Below, piece by piece: positions 42,631 to 51,306 of a stretch of 64,000 nucleotides of DNA. The DNA is taken from the NCBI RefSeq assembly GCF_004522105.1, contig NZ_SPUJ01000002.1:124001-188000 (forward strand). Reading direction: 5' to 3'. The position numbers and the translations under genes were made by a program. The notes below the pieces were generated by a model that was given only the letters and a program-made list of their open reading frames with translations, ran no database searches and was not told where the DNA came from. Within the stretch, counting starts at the first letter, position 1. Each line of letters opens with the position of its first letter. Source of the DNA: Nocardioides sp. 1609 (lineage in GTDB: Bacteria > Actinomycetota > Actinomycetes > Propionibacteriales > Nocardioidaceae).

Positions 42631-44675
42631 CGCAGGAAGGCTGCTGCCACGCCGGCGTCGACGGGCACGTGCAGACCCGTGGTGTGGGTCATGTCGGGCC
42701 CGCAGAGCACGAAGACCGCGTTGGCGATGTGCTCGGGGAGCACCTCGCGCTTGAGGATCGTGCGCTGGGCGTAGAACTTGCCGAGGTCCTTCTCCTCCAC
42801 GCCGTAGACGGCGGCACGGTTGGCGCCCCAGCCCGAGGCGAAGATGCCGGAGCCCGCGACGACGCCGTCGGGGTTGACGCCGTTGACCTTGACGCCGTGC
42901 TCGCCGAGCTCGGCGGCCAGCAGCCGCACCTGGTGGGCCTGGTCGGCCTTGGTGGCGGAGTAGGCGATGTTGTTGGGGCCGGCGAAGACGGAGTTCTTGG
43001 AGGAGATGTAGACGACGTCGCCGCCCATCCCCTGGTCGATGAGCACCCGCGCCGCGGCCTTGGAGACCAGGAACGAGCCCTTGGCCATGACGTTGTGCTG
43101 CAGGTCCCAGTCGGCCTCGGTGGTGTCGAGCAGGCTCTTGCTCAGCGACAGGCCGGCGTTGTTGACGACGAGGTCGAGCCCGCCGAAGGCCAGCACGGCG
43201 GCGTCGACCATGGCCTGGACGGCACCCTCCTTCGACACGTCGGCCGCGACACCGACGGCGACGTCGGAGCCGCCGATCTCGGCGGCCGCGGCCTCGGCCC
43301 TGGCCAGGTCGAGGTCGGCGACGACGACGCAGGCGCCCTCGGCGGCGAGCTTCTTGGCGGTGGCCTTGCCGATGCCGCCGGCCGCGCCGGTGACGAGGGC
43401 GATCCGGCCGGCGAGCGGCTTGGGCTTCGGCATCCGCTGCAGCTTGGCCTCCTCGAGCGCCCAGTACTCGATGCGGAACTTCTCCGCCTCGTCGATCGGG
43501 GCGTAGGTCGAGAGACCCTCGGCGCCGCGCATCACGTTGATCGCGTTGACGTAGAACTCCCCGGCGACCCGGGCGGTCTGCTTGTCCTTGCCGTAGCTGA
43601 ACATGCCGACACCCGGCACCAGGACGACGAGGGGGTCGGCGCCGCGGATGGCGGGCGAGTCCGCGACGGCGTTGCGGTCGTAGTAGGCCTGGTAGTCCTC
43701 GCGGTAGGCGACGTGCAGCTCCTTGAGCCGCGCGATGCTCTCCTCCACGGTGGCCGAGGCCGGGAGGTCGAGCACGAGGGGCTTGACCTTGGTGCGCAGG
43801 AAGTGGTCGGGGCAGCTGGTGCCGAGCTCGGCCAGCCGCGGGTGCTCGCTCGCGGCGAGGAAGTCGAGGACGACGTCGGCGTCGGTGAAGTGGCCGACCA
43901 TCGTCCGGTCCTGCGAGGCGAGGCCGCGGATGGTCGCACCGAGGGCGGCAGCCCTGGCGCGGCGCTCGTCGGCCGGCAGCGCGGCGTACCCCTCGAGCGG
44001 CGGGCCGAAGGGCTCGGCCTTGGTGTGCTCGGCGATGTAGGCGGCGGCGGTGTCGATGATCCACAGGGAGGCCTCCTCGGCCTCGGCCGAGGTGTCGCCC
44101 CACGCGGTGATCCCGTGGCCGCCGAGGATGCAGCCGCGGGCCTGGGGGTTCTTCTCCTTGATCTCGGCGATGTCGAGACCGAGCTGGAAGCCCGGACGCC
44201 GCCACGGGACCCAGACCACCTGGTCGCCGAAGATCGTCGCGGTCAGCTCCTGGCCGTCCTTCGCGGTGGCGATGGCGATGCCGGAGTCGGGGTGCAGGTG
44301 GTCGACGTGCGCGGCGTCCACGAGGCCGTGCATCGCGGTGTCGATCGACGGCGCGGCACCGCCCTTGCCGTGCAGGCAGTAGTCGAACGCCGCGACCATC
44401 TCGTCCTCGCGCTCGAGGCCCGGGTAGACCTCGACGAGCGCGCGCATCCGGTCCAGGCGCAGGACCGCCAGGCCGGACTCCTGGAGGGTGCCGAGGTCGC
44501 CGCCGGAGCCCTTGACCCAGAGGAGCTCGACCGGCTCGCCGGTGACCGGGTCGGTCTCGGTGCCCTTGGCCGAGGTGTTGCCACCCGCGTAGTTGGTGTT
44601 CTTCGGGTCGCTGCCGAGACGGTTGGACCGGGCGATCAGCTCGGCCGCCGCACTGGTGCTCTGAGGGGAGGTCAT
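42627..44675 (-). CDS. rhaD: bifunctional rhamnulose-1-phosphate aldolase / short-chain dehydrogenase
   Basis: 682 residues in two modules. Residues 1-420 form a class II aldolase with zinc ligands in HVDHLHPD and HGITAWG. Residues about 425-682 form an SDR: TGAAGGIGKATAK nucleotide loop (about 428), NNAGLS, catalytic Ser region and YSATKADQ (about 572). The fusion matches the YuxG-type family. The aldolase gives DHAP and L-lactaldehyde; the SDR should oxidise or reduce the lactaldehyde. ATG 44675 starts family-conserved sequence; upstream in-frame codons are shadow. Confidence 0.92.
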   Translation of the reverse strand: MTSPQSTSAAAELIARSNRLGSDPKNTNYAGGNTSAKGTETDPVTGEPVELLWVKGSGGDLGTLQESGLAVLRLDRMRALVEVYPGLEREDEMVAAFDYCLHGKGGAAPSIDTAMHGLVDAAHVDHLHPDSGIAIATAKDGQELTATIFGDQVVWVPWRRPGFQLGLDIAEIKEKNPQARGCILGGHGITAWGDTSAEAEEASLWIIDTAAAYIAEHTKAEPFGPPLEGYAALPADERRARAAALGATIRGLASQDRTMVGHFTDADVVLDFLAASEHPRLAELGTSCPDHFLRTKVKPLVLDLPASATVEESIARLKELHVAYREDYQAYYDRNAVADSPAIRGADPLVVLVPGVGMFSYGKDKQTARVAGEFYVNAINVMRGAEGLSTYAPIDEAEKFRIEYWALEEAKLQRMPKPKPLAGRIALVTGAAGGIGKATAKKLAAEGACVVVADLDLARAEAAAAEIGGSDVAVGVAADVSKEGAVQAMVDAAVLAFGGLDLVVNNAGLSLSKSLLDTTEADWDLQHNVMAKGSFLVSKAAARVLIDQGMGGDVVYISSKNSVFAGPNNIAYSATKADQAHQVRLLAAELGEHGVKVNGVNPDGVVAGSGIFASGWGANRAAVYGVEEKDLGKFYAQRTILKREVLPEHIANAVFVLCGPDMTHTTGLHVPVDAGVAAAFLR

Positions 44676-44728
44676 GGTTCCTGTCCGTGGTGTGGTGAGA
44701 GAGGTCGGGAGGTCGGGAGGGAGGAGCG

Positions 44729-45913
44729 TCAGTTCCAGCTGAGCTGGGTGCCGCCGACGCGGGCGGCCTCGATCTGCTGCTGGTAGCCCGACGCGGCGTA
44801 GGCCTTCATCGGGTGCGCCGGCAGGCCGTGCTCCTCGCGCCACGCGGCCAGGTCGGCGCGGACGTCGGTCTGGAAGGCGTCCATGAAGACCTCGTTGGCG
44901 CCGAGGACGTCGCCGGCCTCCTGGGCGGCGGCCAGGGCGTCACGGTCGACGAGCAGGGCCCGCGCCGTCATCTCCTGGACGTTGAGGACCGAGCGGATCT
45001 GGCCGGGGATCTTGTCCTCGACGTTGTGGCACTGGTCGAGCATGAACGCGACCTCCGACTCCGGGTTGGCCGGGCCGTAGCCGCCGCCGCGGATCACCTC
45101 GAAGAGGATCCGGAAGAGCTGGAACGGGTCGGCCGCCCCGACGATCAGGTCGTCGTCGGCGTAGAAGCGCGAGTTGAAGTCGAACGAGCCGAGCTTGCCC
45201 AGGCGCAGCAGCTGCATCGTGATGAACTCGATGTTGGTGCCGGGGGCGTGGTGGCCGGTGTCGAGGCAGACCAGGGCCCGCTCGCCGAGCGCGCTCACCT
45301 GGGCGTACGACGTGCCCCAGTCCGGGACGTCGGTGTGGTAGAACGCCGGCTCGAAGAACTTGTACTCGAGCACCAGGCGCTGCTCCTCGCCGATCCGGTC
45401 GTAGATCGTCGCGAGCGACTCGGCCAGCCGGTCCTGGCGGCCGCGGAGGTCGGCCTGGCCCGGGTAGTTGCTGCCCTCGGCGAGCCAGATCTTGAGGTCG
45501 CGCGACCCGGTCGCGTTCATGACGTCGATGCACTCGAAGTGGTGGTCGATCGCCTTCTGGCGGATCTTGGGGTCGACGTGGGTCAGGGCGCCGAACTTGT
45601 AGTCGTCGTCCTGGAAGGTGTTGGAGTTGATGGTGCCGAGCTCGACCCCGTGGTCGGTGGCGAAGGTGCGCAGCGCGCCGAAGTCCTCGACCAGGTCCCA
45701 CGGGATGTGCAGGGCGACGGTGGGCGCCAGGCCGGTGAAGCGGTGGACGGTGGCGGCGTCGGCGATCTTCTCCTCGACGCTCCGCGGGGTGCCGGGAGTG
45801 CCGAAGACCTTGAAGCGGGTGCCGGAGTTGCCGAAGGCCCACGAGGGGAGCTCGATCGCCTGGCCCTCGAGGAGCGGCGCGACCTTCGCGAAGGCGGCCT
45901 GGGTGTCGGTCAT
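44729..45913 (-). CDS. rhaI: L-rhamnose isomerase
   Basis: A 394-residue metal-dependent TIM-barrel isomerase of the Pseudomonas stutzeri / rhizobial type rather than E. coli RhaA. Characteristic stretches are LKIWLAEGSNYPGQADL, LEYKFFEPAFYHTDVPDWG, LVCLDTGHHAPGTNIE and SFDFNSRFYADDDL, holding the metal-binding Glu, Asp and His. It converts L-rhamnose to L-rhamnulose. ATG 45913 is two bases after the rhaM stop. Confidence 0.94.
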   Translation of the reverse strand: MTDTQAAFAKVAPLLEGQAIELPSWAFGNSGTRFKVFGTPGTPRSVEEKIADAATVHRFTGLAPTVALHIPWDLVEDFGALRTFATDHGVELGTINSNTFQDDDYKFGALTHVDPKIRQKAIDHHFECIDVMNATGSRDLKIWLAEGSNYPGQADLRGRQDRLAESLATIYDRIGEEQRLVLEYKFFEPAFYHTDVPDWGTSYAQVSALGERALVCLDTGHHAPGTNIEFITMQLLRLGKLGSFDFNSRFYADDDLIVGAADPFQLFRILFEVIRGGGYGPANPESEVAFMLDQCHNVEDKIPGQIRSVLNVQEMTARALLVDRDALAAAQEAGDVLGANEVFMDAFQTDVRADLAAWREEHGLPAHPMKAYAASGYQQQIEAARVGGTQLSWN

Positions 45914-45915
45914 GA

Positions 45916-46257
45916 TCAGCTTTCGGTGGTGGTGAGCTGGTCCTCGAGGTGGAACACCTCGCGGAGCTGGACGAACCCCTCGTCGGGGGCGGTGTCGAGG
46001 TCGCTGAAGAACGGGGCCATCTCGGCCTGCCACCGGGCGTTGACCTCGGTGCGGGCCATCGCCGCCTGCGCGGCGGCGAGGTCGTCGGACTCGACGAACC
46101 CGACGAGGAGGCCGTCCTCACGCAGGAACAGGGAGTAGTTGCGCCAGCCGGTCGCCGCGAGCGCGGCGAGCATGTCCGGCCAGACGGCAGCGTGACGCTC
46201 GGCGTACTCCTGCTGGCGCTCCGGGCGGACCTGGAGGGTGAAGCAGTAGCGCGTCAC
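45916..46257 (-). CDS. rhaM: L-rhamnose mutarotase
   Basis: A 113-residue member of the RhaM family with the expected YCFTLQVRPE start, ERHAAVWPDML (catalytic His region), GWRNYSLFLRED and WQAEMAPFF. It interconverts rhamnose anomers to feed the isomerase. GTG 46257. It is tightly spaced with rhaI and follows the binding-protein gene by about 54 nt. Confidence 0.93.
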   Translation of the reverse strand: MTRYCFTLQVRPERQQEYAERHAAVWPDMLAALAATGWRNYSLFLREDGLLVGFVESDDLAAAQAAMARTEVNARWQAEMAPFFSDLDTAPDEGFVQLREVFHLEDQLTTTES

Positions 46258-46311
46258 GAGATGGCTCCCTGTTCCTGCGTGGGTGGGTCGATCAGGGGTG
46301 ATCGGGGTGGA

Positions 46312-47367
46312 TCAGAAGTCGAACTCGTCGATGTTCGAGGAGTCGAAGACGTACGGGTCCCCGAGGACGACGACGCCGTCGGCGCCGACGGTGTAGTCGC
46401 CGAGGTCACCGGCGGTGAAGGTGTCGCCCTCCTCGCCGGAGATGTCGCCCTTGACGAGTGCGTCGGCGGCGAACGCGGCGAGGTAGCCGAGGTCGTCCGG
46501 GTTCCACAGCGCGAACGCGGTGACGGTGCCGTCGTCGATGAAGGTCTTCATCTGGCTCGGGGCGCCGAGGCCGGTCAGCGCGACCTTGCCCTTGAACTCC
46601 GAGGTCGACAGGTAGCGCGCCGCGGCGGCGATGCCGACGGTGGTCGGCGAGACGATGCCCTTGAGGTCCGGGTTGGCGCGCAGCAGCGCGGCGGTCTCGT
46701 CGAACGACTTCTGGTCGTCGTCGTCACCGTAGACGGTGTCGACGAGGTTGATGTCGGGGTAGTTGGCCTCGAGGTCCTCCTCCATCAGCCCGATCCACTC
46801 GTTCTGGTTGGTGGCGTTGGCCGCCGCGGAGAGGATCGCGATGTCACCCGCGCCGCCGATCTGGTCGGCGATGAGCTCGATCTGCTTGGTGGCGATGCCC
46901 TGCGCGTCGGCCTGGCTCACGAACAGGTCGCGGCACTCGGTGTCGGAGTCGAAGGTGACGACCTTGATGTCGACGTCCTGGGCCTGCTCGATCGAGTCGC
47001 ACAGCGCGGTCGGGTCGTTGGCCGACACGACGAGGGCGCCGACGCCCTGCTGGGTGGCGGTCTGGATGAACGGGACCTGCGAGTCGGGGCCGGCGTCACC
47101 GGTCGGGCCGACCTCGTCGACCTGGCCGCCGAACTCCTCGGCCGCGCGCTGCGAGCCCGCGGTGCTGGCCTCGAAGTAGGGGTTGCCGAGCGACTTGGGG
47201 ATCATCGTGATGGAGCTGCTGCCGCCACCGCCGCCACCGCCGCTGCCGCCGTCGTCACCGTCGTCGCCGCCGTCGTCGCTGCCACACGCCGTGAGGGCCA
47301 CGGAGGCCGTCAGGGCGAGCACGGCCAGGGCGGAGAGCCGCCTCTTCTTGATCTTCATGAGCGTCAT
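46312..47367 (-). CDS. rhaS: rhamnose ABC transporter substrate-binding lipoprotein
   Basis: A 351-residue periplasmic-binding-protein-like lipoprotein (Peripla_BP_4 fold). The signal peptide ends at lipobox ASVALTAC; an Asp/Gly/Ser linker (about 28-50) tethers the domain. The core has ITMIPKSLGNPYFEASTAG and VSANDPTALCDSI, as in RhaS. It captures L-rhamnose outside the membrane. ATG 47358 is an alternative start. Confidence 0.9.
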   Translation of the reverse strand: MTLMKIKKRRLSALAVLALTASVALTACGSDDGGDDGDDGGSGGGGGGGSSSITMIPKSLGNPYFEASTAGSQRAAEEFGGQVDEVGPTGDAGPDSQVPFIQTATQQGVGALVVSANDPTALCDSIEQAQDVDIKVVTFDSDTECRDLFVSQADAQGIATKQIELIADQIGGAGDIAILSAAANATNQNEWIGLMEEDLEANYPDINLVDTVYGDDDDQKSFDETAALLRANPDLKGIVSPTTVGIAAAARYLSTSEFKGKVALTGLGAPSQMKTFIDDGTVTAFALWNPDDLGYLAAFAADALVKGDISGEEGDTFTAGDLGDYTVGADGVVVLGDPYVFDSSNIDEFDF

Positions 47368-47385
47368 TGCCTTTCGAGGTGGTGG

Positions 47386-48489
47386 TTACGACTTGAGCGA
47401 CGATCCGCCGGAGGCGGGAGGCTCGGGGGTGGTGCCGACCGACGGCGGGGCCGCCGGCCGTGGAACCCGACCCGGGACGAGCCCGGAGATCCAGGTCAGG
47501 AGCGTGGGGGCGATCACCGAGGCGACCAGGAGGCAGCCGATGACGATCTCGGTCACCTCGCCGCGGACGCCGTCGAGACGCATCGCGGAGTTGATGACCG
47601 CGATGAGGAGCACGCCGGCGAGGACGCCGGGCAGGCTGCCGCGGCCGCCGAAGATCGACACGCCGCCGAGCAGCACGGCCGCGATCACCTGCAGCTCCAG
47701 GTTCACCGCCGAGTCGCCGCGGGCGACGGTGTAGAGCGACTGGTAGATGCCGGCGAGCGCGGCCACGCCGCCGGCCAGCATGAAGAGGATCAGCTTGGTG
47801 CGGGCGATGTCGACCCCGGTGAACCGGGCCGCCTCGTCGTTCAGCCCGATCTCGTAGACGCCGCGGCCGAAGGTCGTGAAGTGCAGGAGCACGCCGAAGG
47901 CGATCGCGAGGACGGCCAGGGGGATCACGAACAACGGGTAGCTGGAGTCGCCGCCGATCCGGTCCTTGAGCAGGTCGGTCCACCGCTCGGGGAACCCGCT
48001 GATCGACTCGGTGCCGAGGAAGCCCTCGGCGAGACCACGGAACAGCGCGAGCGTGCCGACCGTGACGGCCAGGGAGGGCAGCTTGAGGTAGGCGACCAGG
48101 AAGCCGTTGACCAGCCCGCACAGCAGGCCGACCACGATCGCGACGCCGACCGCGGCGAGGAACGGCAGGTCCCACTTCGTGTAGGCGATGCCGAGCATGG
48201 CCCCGGTGAGCGCCATCGTGCTGGCCACCGACAGGTCGATCTCGCCGGTGATGATGATGAGGGTCATCGGCAGGGCCAGCAGCATGATCGGCGCCGACTC
48301 GAGGAACAGGAAGTAGATCGTCAGCGGACCGTCGAAGCCGACGATCGAGCCGCGGGCGTAGACGTAGACGATGGCGAGGAGCGCGAACACCGCGAACTCG
48401 CGGGTGGCGACCAGGCGCCACAGCAGCGGGCGGGCGTAGGAGGCGTAGGTGCGCTCGTCGACCGCACGGTCGATGGTTGGCGTGCTCAT
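47386..48489 (-). CDS. rhaQ: rhamnose ABC transporter permease 1
   Basis: A 367-residue RbsC-type permease with about ten hydrophobic segments. Family motifs are TGEIDLSVASTMALTGAMLGI and LGGVSIFGGRGSLPGVLAGV. ATG 48489 is chosen; upstream in-frame codons lie in the 67-bp gap to the second permease. It pairs with the second permease to form the channel. Confidence 0.9.
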   Translation of the reverse strand: MSTPTIDRAVDERTYASYARPLLWRLVATREFAVFALLAIVYVYARGSIVGFDGPLTIYFLFLESAPIMLLALPMTLIIITGEIDLSVASTMALTGAMLGIAYTKWDLPFLAAVGVAIVVGLLCGLVNGFLVAYLKLPSLAVTVGTLALFRGLAEGFLGTESISGFPERWTDLLKDRIGGDSSYPLFVIPLAVLAIAFGVLLHFTTFGRGVYEIGLNDEAARFTGVDIARTKLILFMLAGGVAALAGIYQSLYTVARGDSAVNLELQVIAAVLLGGVSIFGGRGSLPGVLAGVLLIAVINSAMRLDGVRGEVTEIVIGCLLVASVIAPTLLTWISGLVPGRVPRPAAPPSVGTTPEPPASGGSSLKS

Positions 48490-48556
48490 GCGGGGTCCCC
48501 TCGGTGTTGTTCGGCGGAGGAGCGAAGCGGGGGAGGCGAAGAACATCGAGGGGTGT

Positions 48557-49606
48557 TCATGGTGCGACCTCACGTTCCACGGCGAGCCGGCGTTCGGCCC
48601 GGGAGGCGAGGACCCGGTCGAGCACGATCGCCCCGATGATCAGGGCGCCGACGACGGCCTGCTGGTAGAAGTCCGGGACGCCGAGGATCGGCAGCACCCG
48701 GTCGATGGTGACGAGGAGGAAGGCGCCGATCGCGGCACCCCACACCGATCCGCTGCCACCGAAGATCGCCACGCCGCCGATGACGGCGGCCGCGACGGCC
48801 TGCAGCTCGATGCCCTCGCCGGCGTTGGAGGACACCCCGCCGTAGCGGGTGGCCCAGAAGACGCCGGCCAGCCCGGCCAGCGCGCCCGAGGCGATGAAGG
48901 CGCCCAGGACCCGGCGCCGGATCGGCAGCCCGAAGAGCGCGGCGGCGTCGGGGTCGGACCCGATGGCGTAGAGCTCACGGCCGCCGCGCGAGGTCCGCAG
49001 GTAGTAGCCGACGGCGACCACGACGACGAGCGAGATGATCGTCAGGACGGGGATGGTGAGCACCTGCGCGGTGCCGAGGTCGAGGAACCCGGGGTCCATC
49101 TCGCCCGCGTTGACCCGGTCGCTGCCGGCCCAGTGCAGCAGGATCCCGCGGAAGGCGAGCATCGTGCCGAGCGTGATGACCAGCGCCGGGACCCGGCCGA
49201 AGGCGATGATGACCCCGTTGACCGCACCGAGCAGCGCACCCAGCGCGACCGCGCCGAGCGCGGCGACCCAGGGCGAGCTCCCCGACGACATCAGGTCGCC
49301 GGCGGCGTAGGCGGTGATCCCGAGCGTGGAGCCGACCGAGAGGTCGACGTTGCGGGTGATGATCACCAGCATCTGGCCGGCCGCGAGCAGGAGCAGGATG
49401 CTCGGCGTCAGCAGCAGGTCGCGCCAGCTGTCGCCGCTCAGGAACCCGTCGCTCTTGACCGTCGCCACGACGACGAGGAGCAGCAGGACCACGAGGACGG
49501 CGAGCTCGCGCGAGCGGAGCAGGTCGCCGGTCACCTTGGCCAGGTCGGGGCCCCGGCGGGGCGCCGACCCCGGTCCGGCCGACGGGGTCTTCTCGAGGGT
49601 GCTCAT
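48557..49606 (-). CDS. rhaP: rhamnose ABC transporter permease 2
   Basis: A 349-residue RbsC-type permease with ITRNVDLSVGSTLGITAYA and IGGVAIFGGSGSVWGAAIGA. Its ATG 49606 overlaps the ATPase stop by four bases. It forms a heterodimer with permease 1, the normal arrangement for the RhaSTPQ importer. Confidence 0.9.
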   Translation of the reverse strand: MSTLEKTPSAGPGSAPRRGPDLAKVTGDLLRSRELAVLVVLLLLVVVATVKSDGFLSGDSWRDLLLTPSILLLLAAGQMLVIITRNVDLSVGSTLGITAYAAGDLMSSGSSPWVAALGAVALGALLGAVNGVIIAFGRVPALVITLGTMLAFRGILLHWAGSDRVNAGEMDPGFLDLGTAQVLTIPVLTIISLVVVVAVGYYLRTSRGGRELYAIGSDPDAAALFGLPIRRRVLGAFIASGALAGLAGVFWATRYGGVSSNAGEGIELQAVAAAVIGGVAIFGGSGSVWGAAIGAFLLVTIDRVLPILGVPDFYQQAVVGALIIGAIVLDRVLASRAERRLAVEREVAP

Positions 49607-51165
49607 GCAGTCACTTCCTGGACCATCTCGGTGTCGTGCTCGAGGTGGATCCGGTCGGGCGTCGTGCCGGTGGCCGCGGCCATCACGGTCTCGGGGGTCG
49701 CCTCGGAGCGGTCGAGCTCGGCGGTGATCCGCCCCTCGCAGACCACGAGGACGCGGTCGGCCATGCCGAGCACCTCGGGCAGCTCGCTGGAGATCATCAG
49801 GACGGCGAGGCCCTGGCCGGCGAGCTCGGAGAGCAGCCGGTGCACCTCGGACTTGGTGCCGACGTCGATGCCTCGGGTCGGCTCGTCGATGATCAGCAGC
49901 CGCGGCTCGGTGGCCAGCCACTTGGCGATGACGACCTTCTGCTGGTTGCCGCCGCTCATGGTGGTGGCGGGCATGTCGAGCGCGTTGGTCTTGACCTCCA
50001 GGCGCGAGGCCCACGGTCGCACGGCCTTGTTCTCGGCGGCGGTGCTGATCAGGCCGAGCCTCGAGAGCCGGGTGCGGATGACGCCGGCGACGTTGTGGGC
50101 CACGGAGGAGTCGACGACCAGGCCCTGCTGGCGGCGGTCCTCGGGGACGAACGCCATGCCGGCCCTGATCGCGACGGTGGGACGACCGGGACGGACGTTC
50201 GCGCCGTCGAGCCGGACGGTCCCGCGGTCGTAGCGGTCGATGCCGAAGACGGCCCGGGCGATCTCGCTGCGTCCGGCACCGACCAGGCCGGCCAGCGCGA
50301 CGATCTCGCCGGCGCGGACGTCGAAGGACACGTCGCGGAAGACGCCGGCGGAGGTGAGGCCCTCGACCGACAGCACGACGTCGCCGATCGCGGCCTCGGT
50401 CTTCGGGAAGAGGTCGGCGACCTCGCGACCGACCATCTCCGCGACCAGGGCCGGGACGGTGGTCTCGGCGATCTGGTGGGTGCCGATGTAGGCGCCGTCA
50501 CGCATCACGGTGACGGTGTCGCAGAGGTCGAAGACCTCGTCGAAGCGGTGGGAGATGAAGACCAGGGCGCGGCCCTCGTCGCGCAGCGAGCGGGCCACGG
50601 CGAAGAGCCGGTCGACCTCCACCCCGCTCAGGGCGGCGGTCGGCTCGTCCATGACGAGGAGCGCGGCGTCGAGCGAGATGGCCTTGGCGATCTCGATGAT
50701 CTGCTGGTCGGCGATCGAGAGCCCGCGCGCCGGGCGCCGCGGGTCGATGTGGACGCCGAGCCGCTGGAAGAGGCCCTCGACCTCGGTGTGCATGGCGGCG
50801 CGGTCGACGCGGCGGCCGGCGCCGAGCGGCATCCGGCCCATGAAGACGTTCTCGGTGACCGACAGGTCCGGGAAGAGGGTGGGCTCCTGGTAGATCACCG
50901 CGATGCCGGACCCCTTGGAGTCGGCGGTCGAGCCGAAGTCGACGTCGTCGCCGCGGAACCGGAACGTGCCGCCGTCGCGGCGGTGCACGCCCGCGACGAT
51001 CTTGACGAGCGTCGACTTGCCCGCGCCGTTCTCACCGATCAGCGCGTGGATCGAGCCGGCCTCGACGCGCAGGCTGCCGGAGCGCAGCGCCTGGACCGCA
51101 CCGAACGACTTGCGGACGTCGGCGAGCTCCAGCACCACCGCCGGCGATTGAAAGGTTTCATTCAC
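49603..51165 (-). CDS. rhaT: rhamnose ABC transporter, tandem ATP-binding protein
   Basis: A 520-residue sugar-importer ATPase with two ABC domains. The first has GENGAGKST, LSIADQQIIEIAKA and LLVMDEPTAAL. The second has a degenerate Walker A (GLVGAGRSE), signature MSGGNQQKVVIAKWL and LLIIDEPTRGID, the usual asymmetry of RbsA/RhaT proteins. GTG 51165 is first in the operon; TACCGT at 51173-51178, seven bases upstream, makes the transcript leaderless. Confidence 0.92.
   Translation of the reverse strand: MNETFQSPAVVLELADVRKSFGAVQALRSGSLRVEAGSIHALIGENGAGKSTLVKIVAGVHRRDGGTFRFRGDDVDFGSTADSKGSGIAVIYQEPTLFPDLSVTENVFMGRMPLGAGRRVDRAAMHTEVEGLFQRLGVHIDPRRPARGLSIADQQIIEIAKAISLDAALLVMDEPTAALSGVEVDRLFAVARSLRDEGRALVFISHRFDEVFDLCDTVTVMRDGAYIGTHQIAETTVPALVAEMVGREVADLFPKTEAAIGDVVLSVEGLTSAGVFRDVSFDVRAGEIVALAGLVGAGRSEIARAVFGIDRYDRGTVRLDGANVRPGRPTVAIRAGMAFVPEDRRQQGLVVDSSVAHNVAGVIRTRLSRLGLISTAAENKAVRPWASRLEVKTNALDMPATTMSGGNQQKVVIAKWLATEPRLLIIDEPTRGIDVGTKSEVHRLLSELAGQGLAVLMISSELPEVLGMADRVLVVCEGRITAELDRSEATPETVMAAATGTTPDRIHLEHDTEMVQEVTA
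51149..51160. promoter_or_regulatory. putative rhamnose LacI operator at operon start
   Basis: TGAAAGGTTTCA lies just inside the first codons of the importer operon, downstream of its leaderless start, where a repressor would act as a roadblock. It matches the box upstream of the rhamnosidase. Confidence 0.5.
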
Positions 51166-51197
51166 GAAGGGAACGGTAGGTGACTGCCATCACAGAA

Positions 51198-51211
51198 CGC
51201 AAGCGTTTGCG
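51198..51211. promoter_or_regulatory. second LacI-type operator candidate
   Basis: CGCAAGCGTTTGCG is palindromic at 12 of 14 positions with a central CG. It lies about 20 bp upstream of the operon -10 hexamer, over the expected -35. A weaker box, GTGAGTCGTACGTTTCAC (51266-51283), lies upstream of the lacI gene. Confidence 0.55.
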
Positions 51212-51306
51212 CAATGTTTTTCGTTGCGCGGCGTTGACACCTCCGACACCGCACCGACACGTAGGGTGAGTCGTACGTTTCACTTACTCGGCGGACAGGG
51301 CATCAC

